In this document: positions 34,612 through 44,373 of the stretch, piece by piece | Position numbering within the stretch: the first letter of the stretch is position 1 | How the letters are laid out: every line of letters starts with the position of its first letter | From: Euphorbia lathyris | Lineage: Eukaryota; Streptophyta; Magnoliopsida; Malpighiales; Euphorbiaceae | NCBI RefSeq assembly: GCF_963576675.1 | Contig: NC_088911.1 | Location: forward strand, 77,343,256 to 77,407,255 | DNA: 64,000 bases | Direction of reading: 5' to 3' | Made by a program: the position numbers and the translations under genes | Notes under the pieces: model-generated | Seen by the model: the letters and a program-made list of their open reading frames with translations, nothing else | The model's database searches: none | Told to the model about the DNA's origin: nothing

Positions 34612-35264
34612 TTTCGGGAGAGGTATTTTTCCCCCATTTCCCACCTCAAAGCGTCAAAGGGTATTTTCGTCCTTTCACGGAGCTAGAGGTGGGAAATTGA
34701 GGCTATGTTTAACAACACCCTTCCTTTTCCTAAACATATCCAAACACATAGGAGAATTAATGTTTATTCATTTCATTTCCTTTAGTTTCCCTTTCTTGAT
34801 TCCTTTTCCCTTATCCCTTGTGAACCAAACGTCTCCTAACAATACTCAATTCTCATCAAACTGCATAAATATTATATTCTATTTATGTTTTTATGTTCAA
34901 ATAAATAAAAATTCTCATTTTCTTGAGTTAAAAAAAAATGAATCTCGAGTTTATTAATAGGGTAAAAAATTAGAGTCTAACAAAACTTGCTTTAATTATA
35001 ATTCTACATATTGGAGCATATATAATTGCTTGTTTTTTTTAAAGAAGAACACATATAATTGTTTTTAATAATGGATTAATGCCCAAACAGTAATCAATTT
35101 CAATAATAACTTGGTGAAATTCAATGGAGAAGATTATATATATATTTTAAATAGTATGATTAATTAGTTATTTTTAATAAAAAAATTATATATTAATAAT
35201 GAGAAAGACAATTGATGGTCTAATAATTAATTACTAGTCAAAATTTGATATTTCTTTATTTTTT

Positions 35265-35791
35265 GGGTAATTAATTTATTAGTCCCTATATTTTGACAAA
35301 ACATACTGTTTAGTCTCTATATTTTCAAAAACACATGGTAAGGTCCCTAACCTTTTTCTGAGTGAACTGTTTAGTCATTCCGTCTGTTTGTTAGATTTTT
35401 TTTACTGTTTATGACTTCAGAAATGACTAAATTGCCCTTTACTATTTACCTTCAAACTTCAAAAGAGGAAATCCAATTTAGAAGAAGAAGCTATTTGTAT
35501 GGAGAACAAGAAAAAGAACAGACCCAATGCTTAAGAATTTGAACGATTAAGAAGAAAATCAAGAAGAATAACTCAAAGTTGATTTCAGATGCATTGGAGT
35601 TTAAAGAAAAAGAAAATAAAGTAAAAGAACGCAAATCCAAATTGACTAACAGAATCTTCATGAGAGTATAACGACACGGACTAAACAATTCATCGAGAAA
35701 AACATTAGGGACTTTACCGTGTGTTTTTAAAAATACAGGGACTAAATAGGTGTGTTTTGTCAAAATATAGGGACTAATAAATTAATTACCC
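35265..35791. mobile_element. MULE-type MITE, copy A
   Basis: Long terminal inverted repeats (gggtaattaatttattagtc at the left; the reverse complement at the right) extend for roughly 100 bases on each side. Both sides carry the 9-bp duplication ttatttttt (35256-35264 and 35792-35800), the length typical of Mutator-like elements. It has no transposase; the minus frame inside it is not a gene. Confidence 0.85.
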
Positions 35792-36639
35792 TTATTTTTT
35801 TTAACACAAAATACACAGTTTTACCTCGGTGAACTTTGATGAAACTTATATACTTTTCAAAATAATATAGTTAATTAGTTATTTTTAATGAACAAAAATT
35901 ATGTATGGTAATAATTACACTACAAAAAAAAGAGTCTTTACCGACGGAATTTAGCTTCTTTAGCGACGGTTTTTTCTGTCGCTATAGACTATAGCGACGG
36001 TTTTTAAAACCGTCCAGAACCGCTGCTACAACAGGCGTTGCTACCTAGCGACGGTTTTTTATGAGGCGTCGGGGTAAGTTTCTATAGCGACGGCTTGATT
36101 GTAACGGTTTTGTGACGGTGTTCTGACGGTTTGCGACGGTTTTCGGACGGTTTTGTGCGGTTTTGAATTTTTTTACCGACGGTTTTGCAGCTAGACTTTT
36201 ACACCTCATTTGGACCATTTTTTTAATTATTTTTGTTTTATATAAATATTTCAATACTTTTTATAATAAAATATTTTTAATGAATCAAATCAACTAAATT
36301 TTTTATCCAAAGATCAAGAACATACTTTCATATATTACGTAATGGAATCAATATTCATTTCTCGTACAATATAATCCAAAATTGTCAAATTGATATAACT
36401 ACTACAACAATTATCAAAACAATTATCAAAACTAGTTCATTAGAAAGTAAATCTGTCAAGCTGCACTCTGTAAAGCTTAAATATACATTTTAAATCTGTC
36501 TGCATTTTTATTGCCGTCAGCATCCTCAGACCCTGCTGTTAGTGTCTCTGTTGGCTCACCATAGCTCCAGTTGACTTCACGGTTGGAAACTTGGCAAGTG
36601 AAGACACCCCAGGAATTCTACCACATATTTCACCTGACA

Positions 36640-37830
36640 AAAGAAAAAGGCATACGAACTTTTTCAGACAATAGACCTGCTTCTATTTCAGCTTTTGGAT
36701 TATTACCAACGTACAAAACAGAATGCAGAACCAAACTCTTATTTAAGAGAAGTAATCACATAGTTTAGTTTTCTTTATTTATCACACCGAAGTTAGAAAA
36801 ATATATCAGTTCTAATGTAATTGACAAAACTAGTCGAGGCAGCAGAACCGAACTCTTTTATGATGCTCTCGCCATTGATGCTCAATCTTTGCGATGAAAG
36901 GAAGTCGTATTCATATCCAAGATGAGAAAATTTCTGCAGCCTGTTAGAGAAATTTAACATTTATTAAACTAACGAAGTTGCAATTTCCATGAATCGGGGT
37001 CAGCGGATCCTCTATAACCCCTAATCTCTTTGCCATATATATAGTCAATAACTTTAGACAGTAAATCTTTCAAAATACATATAGCAAGAGTTACAGACCT
37101 TTTCTTTTGACGTCTTCAGTTGATCGGTCTAGGATATCGTCATGGTTATAACTTTTAAATTTCAGAGTGAAGAAAGGAACAAACTCGGCAAGTACAGGTT
37201 CACTCTTGCAAGTATACACCTTCAACAAGGAAAGAAATGCAAGTCCAATGTACTAACTAAAGTTTCATCCAAATACAGATTAAAACATAAGCATCATCTT
37301 GGCAATATGCATCATTAATTCAATCGAAACTAAAAAAGAGACACCTTAGAACACATCATATTCTCGATTTCGGACCTTGATGACACCAATAGGATGCTCC
37401 TAATCAATAAAGTAAAATGGAATGCGTGGACATATGACAGAAATCGATCTCTTTAAAGACAGAAAGATCGGTAACCAAGCAAGATTGAAAGAAATGACCA
37501 GTAGTCATACATAGACCGATGAAGAGAATAGAACACCGGGGATAAAATAAAGCAGAAACAAGGTAAATGAATTAATACCCTTTGAATTTACAAGAGAAGC
37601 TGTCATCCCAAATATCCTAGGAAGATCGGAACCTCCAGATTTGAAGTAGAGGTGATAGAACTCCTGGAAATATAGTGAAATTTGCAAAATGAAGTGGATA
37701 GTTACTCGGAAAATCAGTATCATAAGAGGAAGAGAAAGACAAAGTCACTTGCAAGATCAATGAATAAGGGGCTCTACCTTTCGCGTGATGACATTCGTCG
37801 AATATCAGAACCTTCATGAATAAACTAATG
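36640..37830 (-). pseudogene. DCL2: Dicer-like 2 helicase fragment
   Basis: Exon pieces on the minus strand read VLIFDECHHAKGRAPYSLIL (about 37750-37822), EFYHLYFKSGGSDLPRIFG with MTASLVNSKG (about 37583-37667), KVYTCKSEPVLAEFVPFFTL (about 37130-37222), LSSQRLSINGESIIKEFG (about 36815-36945) and IEAGLLSEKVR (about 36650-36700). DECH is the helicase motif II of Dicer and MTAS motif III. From memory, the spacing and the MTASLV-x-x-KG and KVYTC-x-x-E-x-VLA patterns fit Dicer-like 2, which makes 22-nt small RNAs. Introns are kept between pieces, so capture was from genomic DNA. The ATP-binding N-terminus, PAZ and RNase III domains are absent, so it cannot act as a Dicer. Confidence 0.72.
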
Positions 37831-38509
37831 TATGCATACAGTAGAAAAGGAAAACACAATGCTCCATTTTACGGTAAATTTCTAACTATTTCTGGTACTA
37901 AGCATCAGTAGATGTTGCATAAAAAATCTCACTTGGAAACAAACGGTAAAATAACACAAGCAACAGAAATAACTAAGATAGATAAGTCCAGTAAAAAAAA
38001 CACAAAGGCAGACAACTCTTTCCTTTTGAATAATTTAATTTCAAAACATGGATTAGAAGCATATTCAAAATAATGGATGCCTTTTCTTGTATTGATTGTT
38101 TTAAAAATTAAAAATTAATCAGTTAGATATAAAAAGCAATCATCTTTTATTTAACAGATATAACATCACATCTTTTATTTAGCCATCATCTTTTATTTAG
38201 CAGATATAACTATCATCTTTTATATGTTTTAAAAAGCATATATATAAACACATCATGCTTACAAGGTAAGAGCCTTAATCATCAAATAATAGAATAGTTA
38301 AGACAAAAGGAATAAATACAACATATATGCATAATTATAGAATAAGAAGTGATTTAAAGAGAAGAGCAACAAATAAGTTGAAATTTTTGCAATATTAATG
38401 AAATGACGTTAATTAATCTGTTCCTAGTAGTACAAAAACATGCTGACAGTAAGTAAATCATATTTTGAAGAGAGATGGCTAAATGAAAATATTAGCCTAG
38501 CAACTAACC

Positions 38510-38965
38510 CATTCAATCAAGCATTCGTCACTTTGAGGCATTGATTTTCTACAGAACAGCCTGAGAAGCACAACACCAAAGGAAAAGATGTCTGCTTTTA
38601 TTAGCACCATTGATTCCTGCTCTAAACAATTCTCGGTACCTGAAAAATTAAAACTAGTCTCCTTCAATTCAGGCAATAAGCTTTCTAACTAGTCTAAATT
38701 GAAGAAAAGTTGCCTGCTCGAATCCAGATATCTATTTTATTAAAAAAAATTGAAACATAGTCATTCTATGTTAAAATTCACCATGGATTGTTGTTAATTG
38801 CAAATTTTGGTTCTGAAATCTGAAACATTTACCATGGGTTGCAAGTCAGATGTGAGAAAAATGTTGCAGGGCTGCAATCTAGGATGAGCAATGGGACCTC
38901 CTATGCATCCTTCGTGCAAGTATCGAATACCTTGAGCAATTCCAATTGCTATCTTCATTCTACAA
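38510..38965 (-). pseudogene. Receptor-like kinase fragment
   Basis: Two exon pieces on the minus strand are separated by an intron. The first (about 38830-38965) reads RMKIAIGIAQGIRYLHEGC, GGPIAHPRLQPCNIFLTSDL, QPMV; the second (about 38510-38640) reads IKADIFSFGVVLLRLFCRKS ... LIEWV. These correspond to the alpha-E helix, the catalytic loop and the alpha-F region of plant receptor-like kinases. The catalytic HRD-K-x-x-N is degraded to HPRLQPCN, so the kinase would be inactive, or derives from an atypical kinase with this loop. The rest of the kinase and receptor is missing. Confidence 0.7.
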
Positions 38966-39334
38966 AACTATCAAAAAATCGAGAATAAGTAAGGCAAGAG
39001 GTTCTAGCATTTTACGCCAATAAGCTTGCAATTGCTACACAACAACTAATTTAAGTGGGGAAAAAATTAAAAGCAATCAACAAATTAAAATCTTAAACAA
39101 CTAGCTTGGTGGATAATATAAAATTAAAACAATGAAGTTTGAAATTTCCCTTGTTTAAGCACACAACCACTTAGTGACCAATCAATTCCAATTGCATAAC
39201 AACGATACCATCAATAACTATTTCAAATTCATCTACTGATTAAGTTGAAACATAGCAGAATCACACTGAAAGAGCCAAAAAGAGATCCAAATCTAGCATT
39301 GACAACAAGAAAAAAAAAATCTGAAGTGACTTAC

Positions 39335-39600
39335 CTCAGCTTGATACTCGAACTTCTCGCCAGAAGCATCGACAACCTCTTTCTCAGCAACAACTGCCTC
39401 ACACCGGACAGCTAGTCGATTATTTCGTTTCTCAAGGTTCCATTTGAGGTCAGTACATGAAAAACCCTTGTTGAGAACGCTACTATTGGACGGAAAAGGA
39501 CTTGTTAGATTGAAGAGGTTTAGAGTGGCTGATCAACTTGGGAGAGGAGATCGGAGGAGTGGCGAGGGAGAACGCTGAGAAGATCGGAGAGAGCAGTCTC
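39335..39600 (-). pseudogene. HSP90C: Chloroplast HSP90 first-exon fragment
   Basis: Minus-strand translation gives WNLEKRNNRLAVRCEAVVAE, KEVVDASGEKFEYQAE, ending at a consensus donor GAG|GTAAG (exon edge 39335). This is the transit-peptide and mature N-terminus of plastid HSP90 (HSP90.5 type), whose mature protein begins close to SGEKFEYQAEV. Upstream, a serine/proline-rich stretch (AFSLATPPISSPKLISHSK) in another frame looks like the rest of the transit peptide after a frameshift near 39490. Only exon 1 is present. Joined to foreign kinase and Dicer exons, it may have supplied a 5' end to a chimeric transcript. Confidence 0.75.
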
Positions 39601-39845
39601 CCTTTGCTTGGATCTACACCATGCCGCCTCAACTAAAAGCTTGGAAATCCTTCTCCACGGTAATCGTCTTGGCCTTGCCAAAAACTTTAGAGATCCATTT
39701 ATTTTGCTAGAAAAAAACAGTGATGGGCCAAAAATGGGTTGACATTAGTTGAGCCTTTTACATTGCTTGGTAACTAGTTGGATAAAATTGAAATAGATAA
39801 AAGTAAATAAGTAGATTTTATAGTGACACTTTTTAAAAGTGCATT

Positions 39846-41893
39846 TATAAACTGTTTAAAGCACACTGAGTAAATTAGAGTGCTGAGTTGGAAGATGACC
39901 ACAAAAGTGTCAATTCCCAACTCACAAGTGAAACAATCTTAGTCAACATCTGACTAAAGCTGTCTCACATTAAGATCGGCCAAGCTGACCAAAGCTGAGT
40001 TAATAAACTCACTAAAATTATCAAGTCAGCAAGATTAATTAGCGAAAAAGTTACATTAGTTCCTAACCCCTCTTGGAACTAATCACATGGGACCAACAGA
40101 CTATCCAACTGCATGATGTGTGGCAGATTCTTCGTATCCCGATCGACGGTGCGATGGTGTCCGAGTCTCCCACTACTGAGCGGCTACCCACCGATCTGAC
40201 GAGGATGCTCCACTCATTAAGAGGGAGATGGATGAGTTTATGGCGAACTAAATGCCGTTATTATATGTACTCTTTTATTACATTTTAACACTTTTGATAT
40301 TATATGTACTCTTTTATTTTTATTAATTTTTATTTTAATGTTTATGTTGTTAAATTTTATTTGTTAAAGGGTAATCCGAGTTAAAAATGCCGTAATTTTT
40401 ATTTCTAAATGGTTAATTCGAGTTAACCACAATCATCAACAAATTTTTTTTGGGATTTATTCATGCGGGCGTGAGGTAATCACGCCTCACCACAGGGTGA
40501 GGCGTGAGGCTATCACGCCTCAATGTAGGTGCGGACGTGATAGCCTCACGCCTCACCCTGTGGTGAGGCGTGATTACCTCACGCCCGCGTTTCGGGAGAG
40601 GTATTTTCCCCCCATTTCCCACCTCAAAGCGTCAAAGGGTATTTTCGTCCTTTCACGGGGCAAGAGGTGGGAAATTGAGGCTATGTTTAACAACACCCTT
40701 CCTTTTCCTAAACATATCCAAACACATAGGAGAATTAATGTTTATTCATTTCATTTCCTTTAGTTTCCCTTTCTTGATTCCTTTTCCCTTATTCCTTGTG
40801 AACCAAACGTCTCCTAACAATACTCAATTCTCATCAAACTGCATAAATATTATATTCTATTTATGTTTTTATGTTCAAATAAATAAAAATTCTCATTTTC
40901 TTGAGTTAAAAAAAATGAATCTCGAGTTTATTAATAGGGTAAAAAATTAGAGTCTAACAAAACTTGCTTTAATTATAATTCTACATATTGGAGCATATAT
41001 AATTGTTTGTTTTTTTTAAAGAAGAACACATATAATTGTTTTTAATAATGGATTAATGCCCAAACAGTAATCAATTTCAATAATAACTTGGTGAAATTCA
41101 ATGGAGAAGATTATATATATATTTTAAATAGTATGATTAATTAGTTATTTTTAATAAAAAAATTATATATTAATAATGAGAAAGACAATTGATGGTCTAA
41201 TAATTAATTACTAGTCAAAATTTGATATTTCTTTATTTTTTAGGTAATTAATTTATTAGTCCCTATATTTTGACAAAACATACTGTTTAGTCTCTATATT
41301 TTCAAAAACACATGGTAAGGTCCCTAACCTTTTTCTGAGTGAACTGTTTAGTCATTCCGTCTGTTTGTTAGATTTTTTTTACCGTTTATGACTTCAGAAA
41401 TGACTAAATTACCCTTTACTATTTACCTTCAAACTTCAAAAGAGGAAATCCAATTTAGAAGAAGAAGCTATTTGTATGGAGAACAAGAAAAAGAACAGAC
41501 CCAATGCTTAAGAATTTGAACGATTAAGAAAATCAAGAAGAATAACTCAAAGTTGATTTCAGATGCATTGGAGTTTAAAGGAAAAGAAAATAAAGTAAAA
41601 GAAGAACGCAAATCCAAATTGACTAACAGAATTTTCATGAGAGTGTAACGACACGGACTAAACAATTCACCGAGAAAAACATTAGGGACTTTACCGTGTG
41701 TTTTTAAAAATACAGGGACTAAACAGTGTGTTTTGTCAAAATATAGGGACTAATAAATTAATTACCCTTATTTTTTTTAACACAAAATACACAGTTTTAC
41801 CTCGGTGAACTTTGATGAAACTTATATACTTTTTAAAATAATATAGTTCATTAGTTACTTTTAATGAACAAAAATTATGTATGGTAATAATTA
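39846..41893. repeat. Segmental duplication, copy B
   Basis: Direct copy of 33833-35917. It contains the last 253 bases of the SIRE LTR (to 40098), the unmutated gacta (40099-40103), the PMD tail, the shortened palindromic array 40465-40590, the right end of the PIF-like element (40814) and the MITE. A 4-base loss (aaagctgacact to aaagcacact) lies near its start. Its right edge runs straight into the dioxygenase promoter region without the CACTA insertion. Confidence 0.93.
41242..41767. mobile_element. MULE-type MITE, copy B
   Basis: Duplicate of 35265-35791. The first base changed (agg for ggg). A few internal substitutions and small deletions distinguish the copies. Confidence 0.85.
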
Positions 41894-42344
41894 CATGATG
41901 ATATACGAAAATACAAGAGTAAACACAATAATATGGACTGAAAAGTTAAACACATCGAGTGATATACATAAATTAACGTGTCCATTACATTTTGGATTGA
42001 ATATTCAACTAAAACTGATTGATGTACCATTAGACCAAATTAATTTGTTGGCTTGTGCTTGTGCTTGGAATGGACATACATTATCGCTTTCACTTGATTA
42101 TTTTCTAAATGAAGATGCATTATCTTTTTAAATGATTTGTCCTCCTTTTTTATTTTTTTTGCTAAATTATATATAGATGATAATGCAGGAGGTGGATGGA
42201 ATTGCCAACCAAAAAAAGAAAAAAGCTGACAATTACACTTGTGATGGTTTTTTTTGGCAAGTATATATGGATATGAAGGAGAAGAGCTGGTTTATTAGCA
42301 ACCACATCCTTTCATATTCCAACTAAAAAAAGAAAAAAGAAAAA
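41894..42344 (+). promoter_or_regulatory. Upstream region and TATA box of the dioxygenase gene
   Basis: About 450 bases lie between the duplication edge and the ATG. A TATA element, gtatatatgg (42261-42270), sits about 75 bases before the ATG, followed by a short A-rich leader (42325-42344). The plus frame at 41877-42131 shows no recognisable protein and starts within the duplicated region, so I do not call it a gene. Confidence 0.55.
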
Positions 42345-43494
42345 ATGAAGTCCGATTACAGCCGAATAAACGAGCTAAAAGCTTTTGATGAGACAAAAGA
42401 AGGTGTTAAAGGGCTTGTTGATGCTGGGATTACTCAAATTCCTCCTATTTTCCGTTGCCCATCCGCCAACATCATCTCGCCTACTGATCTCAACTTGAAA
42501 TTTCCCATCATTGATCTATCAGGTGTTGATAAAAGTTCAACTCTGCGCAAAGAGATTGTTGAGCAGGTGCGAAAGGCTTCTGAGACATGGGGATTTTTCC
42601 AAGTAATCAACCATGGAATTCCTGTGAATATCCTGGAGGAGATGAAGGAAGGAGTAAGGAGATTTTTCGAGCAAGATTCTGAGATTAAAAAGGAATACTA
42701 TACTCGTGACCTCACCAAAAAAGTTATATATAATAGCAACTTCGATTTATATACTGCCCCTTCTACTAACTGGAGAGATACACTTTTTTTCCAATTAGCT
42801 CCACATCCTCCTACTCCTCAACAACTGCCAACTGCTTGCAGGTCAGAAAAAAATATGCTCAATCTTTACTCTATTTACTTAATTTTAAACTATTTCTGAT
42901 TATGGCCTGTTTTAATAAATGGCATGCCCGATAATTTTTACAAACTTTGAAAACCATCCACTCTTGTCTAGAAGGTAGACTAGCATCCATGTTCATGTCG
43001 TCTTGCATTCCTTTCATGCCTAATTCACCACAAAATCAGAAACTGTTTCAAGTTCACCATAAATAGATAAATGATTTAGGTATTCTCAAAATTATCAGAA
43101 ATAATAATAGCTGTTAATTTTATATGTATGCTTTTTTTCTTTCTTCTTCAGAGATATAGTGATGGAATACTCAAAACAAGTTGAGAAATTGGGGAATACA
43201 GTGTTGGAATTATTATCAGAAGGTCTAGGTTTGAAGGCAAACTACTTGAAAGAGATAGGTTGTGGTGAGGGACATGTCCTTTTAGGGCATTACTATCCAG
43301 CATGCCCACAGCCAGGATTAACATTCGGCACAACTCAGCATGCTGATAATGACTTTCTCACTGTTCTTCTGCAAGATCAAATTGGTGGCCTTCAAGTTCT
43401 TCATCAGAATCAATGGATTGATGTCCCTCCCACTCCTGCTGCTCTTATCATTAACATTGGTGATCTTCTGCAGGCAAGTTTATTACTTTTCTGT

Positions 43495-43535
<41 letters not shown>

Positions 43536-43824
43536 ATTTTTGTGTATCTAATTTTGGTTTTTGATTTCACAGCTAATATCAAATGATAAGTTGATAAGCG
43601 TGGAGCACAGGGTGCTGGCAAACCGTATAGGACCAAGAGTATCAGTGGCCACCTTTTTTAGCACAAATCTAGAATCAACGCCAAGAATCTATGGACCTAT
43701 CAAGGAACTGTTGTCTGAAGATAATCCTCCTAAGTATAGACAAACCACAGTCAAAGAGTACACTACCTATTTCACAGCTAAAGGCCTTGATGGAACTTCT
43801 CCTTTGCTGCATTTCAAGCTCTGA
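42345..43824 (+). CDS. 2-oxoglutarate/Fe(II) dioxygenase, ACC-oxidase-homolog type
   Basis: Exons 42345-42841, 43152-43473 and 43573-43824 join in phase (C-R across exon 1/2; GDLLQ|LISND across exon 2/3) to give 356 residues, a normal length for the family. The N-terminal domain shows FPIIDLSGV and [12 protein letters not shown]. The catalytic domain has HYYPACPQP, iron ligands H and D in [14 protein letters not shown], the third ligand H in [10 protein letters not shown], and the 2OG-binding R-x-S in [10 protein letters not shown]. The protein would use Fe(II), oxygen and 2-oxoglutarate to oxidise a small molecule in the cytosol; the substrate cannot be told from sequence. It resembles ACC oxidase homologs rather than true ACC oxidase. 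Intron 2 starts with GC, not GT. It is the only intact host gene here and is hemmed in by a duplication and a Copia insertion. Polyadenylation-like aataaa words occur at 43833 and 43890. Confidence 0.92.
43501..43532. repeat. (AT)n microsatellite in dioxygenase intron 2
   Basis: About 16 AT units sit in the 99-base intron between the GC donor (43474) and the acceptor (43571-43572). Small frames crossing it encode only IY repeats. Confidence 0.95.
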
Positions 43825-43961
43825 GCTTCTGCAATAAACGATTGGGGATGTGTATAACTATTATCACTATGAGTCTCAACTCTCTTTACAATAAATTTAA
43901 TATCATTACTTTGGATTGAATCCCATTTGTTTTTCCTTTCTTTTCTTTATCTTCCAAAGAC

Positions 43962-44314
43962 TGTTAAAAATTAAACTTAATTTATTATATAAAATAAATA
44001 AATAAATAAATAAATAAAATGAAATCAATAATGTGATTTGAAGAAAAAAAAATCAATGGTCAAAAGTCAAAAAAAAATAAAAAAAAAAAAAGATAAGAGA
44101 TAAGGAATTAATTATGTATGGGTTGGTTTGAATGAGTTGATTTTATTTTGATTTTTTTATATGCTTGTAACCTTTATAAGAGGGTTTGTGGATTGTAATT
44201 TTAATTGACTAAGTTCTGAAGGCAAGTGGCATTGTGTCCAATGGAATAATTTGTTCCCAAAAATAAAAAAGATAGTCCTTCTAAATTTCATTTCTAGTCC
44301 CTTTAATTTCAACA
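43962..44314 (+). repeat. Copia C 5' LTR (353 bp)
   Basis: TG...CA ends. It contains an (aaat)n stretch, longer than in the 3' LTR, and a tttataagagg box near 44175 that may serve as a TATA element. Confidence 0.95.
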
Positions 44315-44317
44315 AAG

Positions 44318-44330
44318 TGGTATCAGAACC
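44318..44330 (+). promoter_or_regulatory. Copia C primer binding site
   Basis: TGGTATCAGAACC lies three bases after the 5' LTR; it is complementary in form to the 3' end of initiator methionine tRNA, the usual primer of Copia elements. Confidence 0.9.
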
Positions 44331-44373
44331 ATATTACGAAAGTCAGTCTTCCGCCAAATAGACCCTATAAAAA

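Larger units (their letters stand above)
30691..34836. mobile_element. PIF/Harbinger-like element carrying a PMD gene
   Basis: The left end ggggGCGTT and the inverted right end ggagACGTTTGG form short imperfect terminal inverted repeats, flanked on both sides by taa (30688-30690 and 34837-34839), the 3-bp duplication expected for PIF/Harbinger. Without the 1.5 kb solo LTR inside it, the element is about 2.65 kb. It contains palindromic arrays near both ends and a broken PMD gene between them, but no transposase. The right end, but not the left, is present again at 40099-40814 in the duplicated copy. Superfamily assignment rests on TIR and TSD only. Confidence 0.6.
33833..35917. repeat. Segmental duplication, copy A
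   Basis: It is nearly identical to 39846-41893. It begins inside the solo LTR, covers the PMD tail, the right palindromic array, the element end and the MITE, and stops exactly at the TTA before the CACTA-like terminus at 35918. Confidence 0.93.
35918..39845 (-). mobile_element. CACTA-like segment carrying fragments of three host genes
   Basis: The left border is CACTACAAAAAAAAGAGTC, the standard CACTA terminus, next to tta (35915-35917). It is followed by subterminal copies of tagcgacggttttt (35961-36185), the usual layout of a CACTA end. The uninterrupted sequence ttaca-tgatg at 41891 shows the empty site. The right end is not intact: no inverted CACTA terminus is present before the second duplication copy starts at 39846. 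Inside lie, in minus-strand order, chloroplast HSP90 exon 1, receptor-kinase exons and Dicer-like helicase exons, with introns. Carrier identity is inferred from the left end only. Confidence 0.6.

Noticed and set aside
35491..35763. Minus frame of 90 codons, with a mate at 41468-41665
   Set aside because: It lies wholly inside a non-coding MITE present in two copies.
39821..39825. tagtg as the right end of the CACTA element
   Set aside because: It is not preceded by the inverted terminal sequence (expected ...ttttttgtagtg) and not followed by the TTA duplication.
41877..42131. 84-codon plus frame upstream of the dioxygenase
   Set aside because: It starts in duplicated sequence, no family resemblance and no good start context; kept only as promoter-region note.
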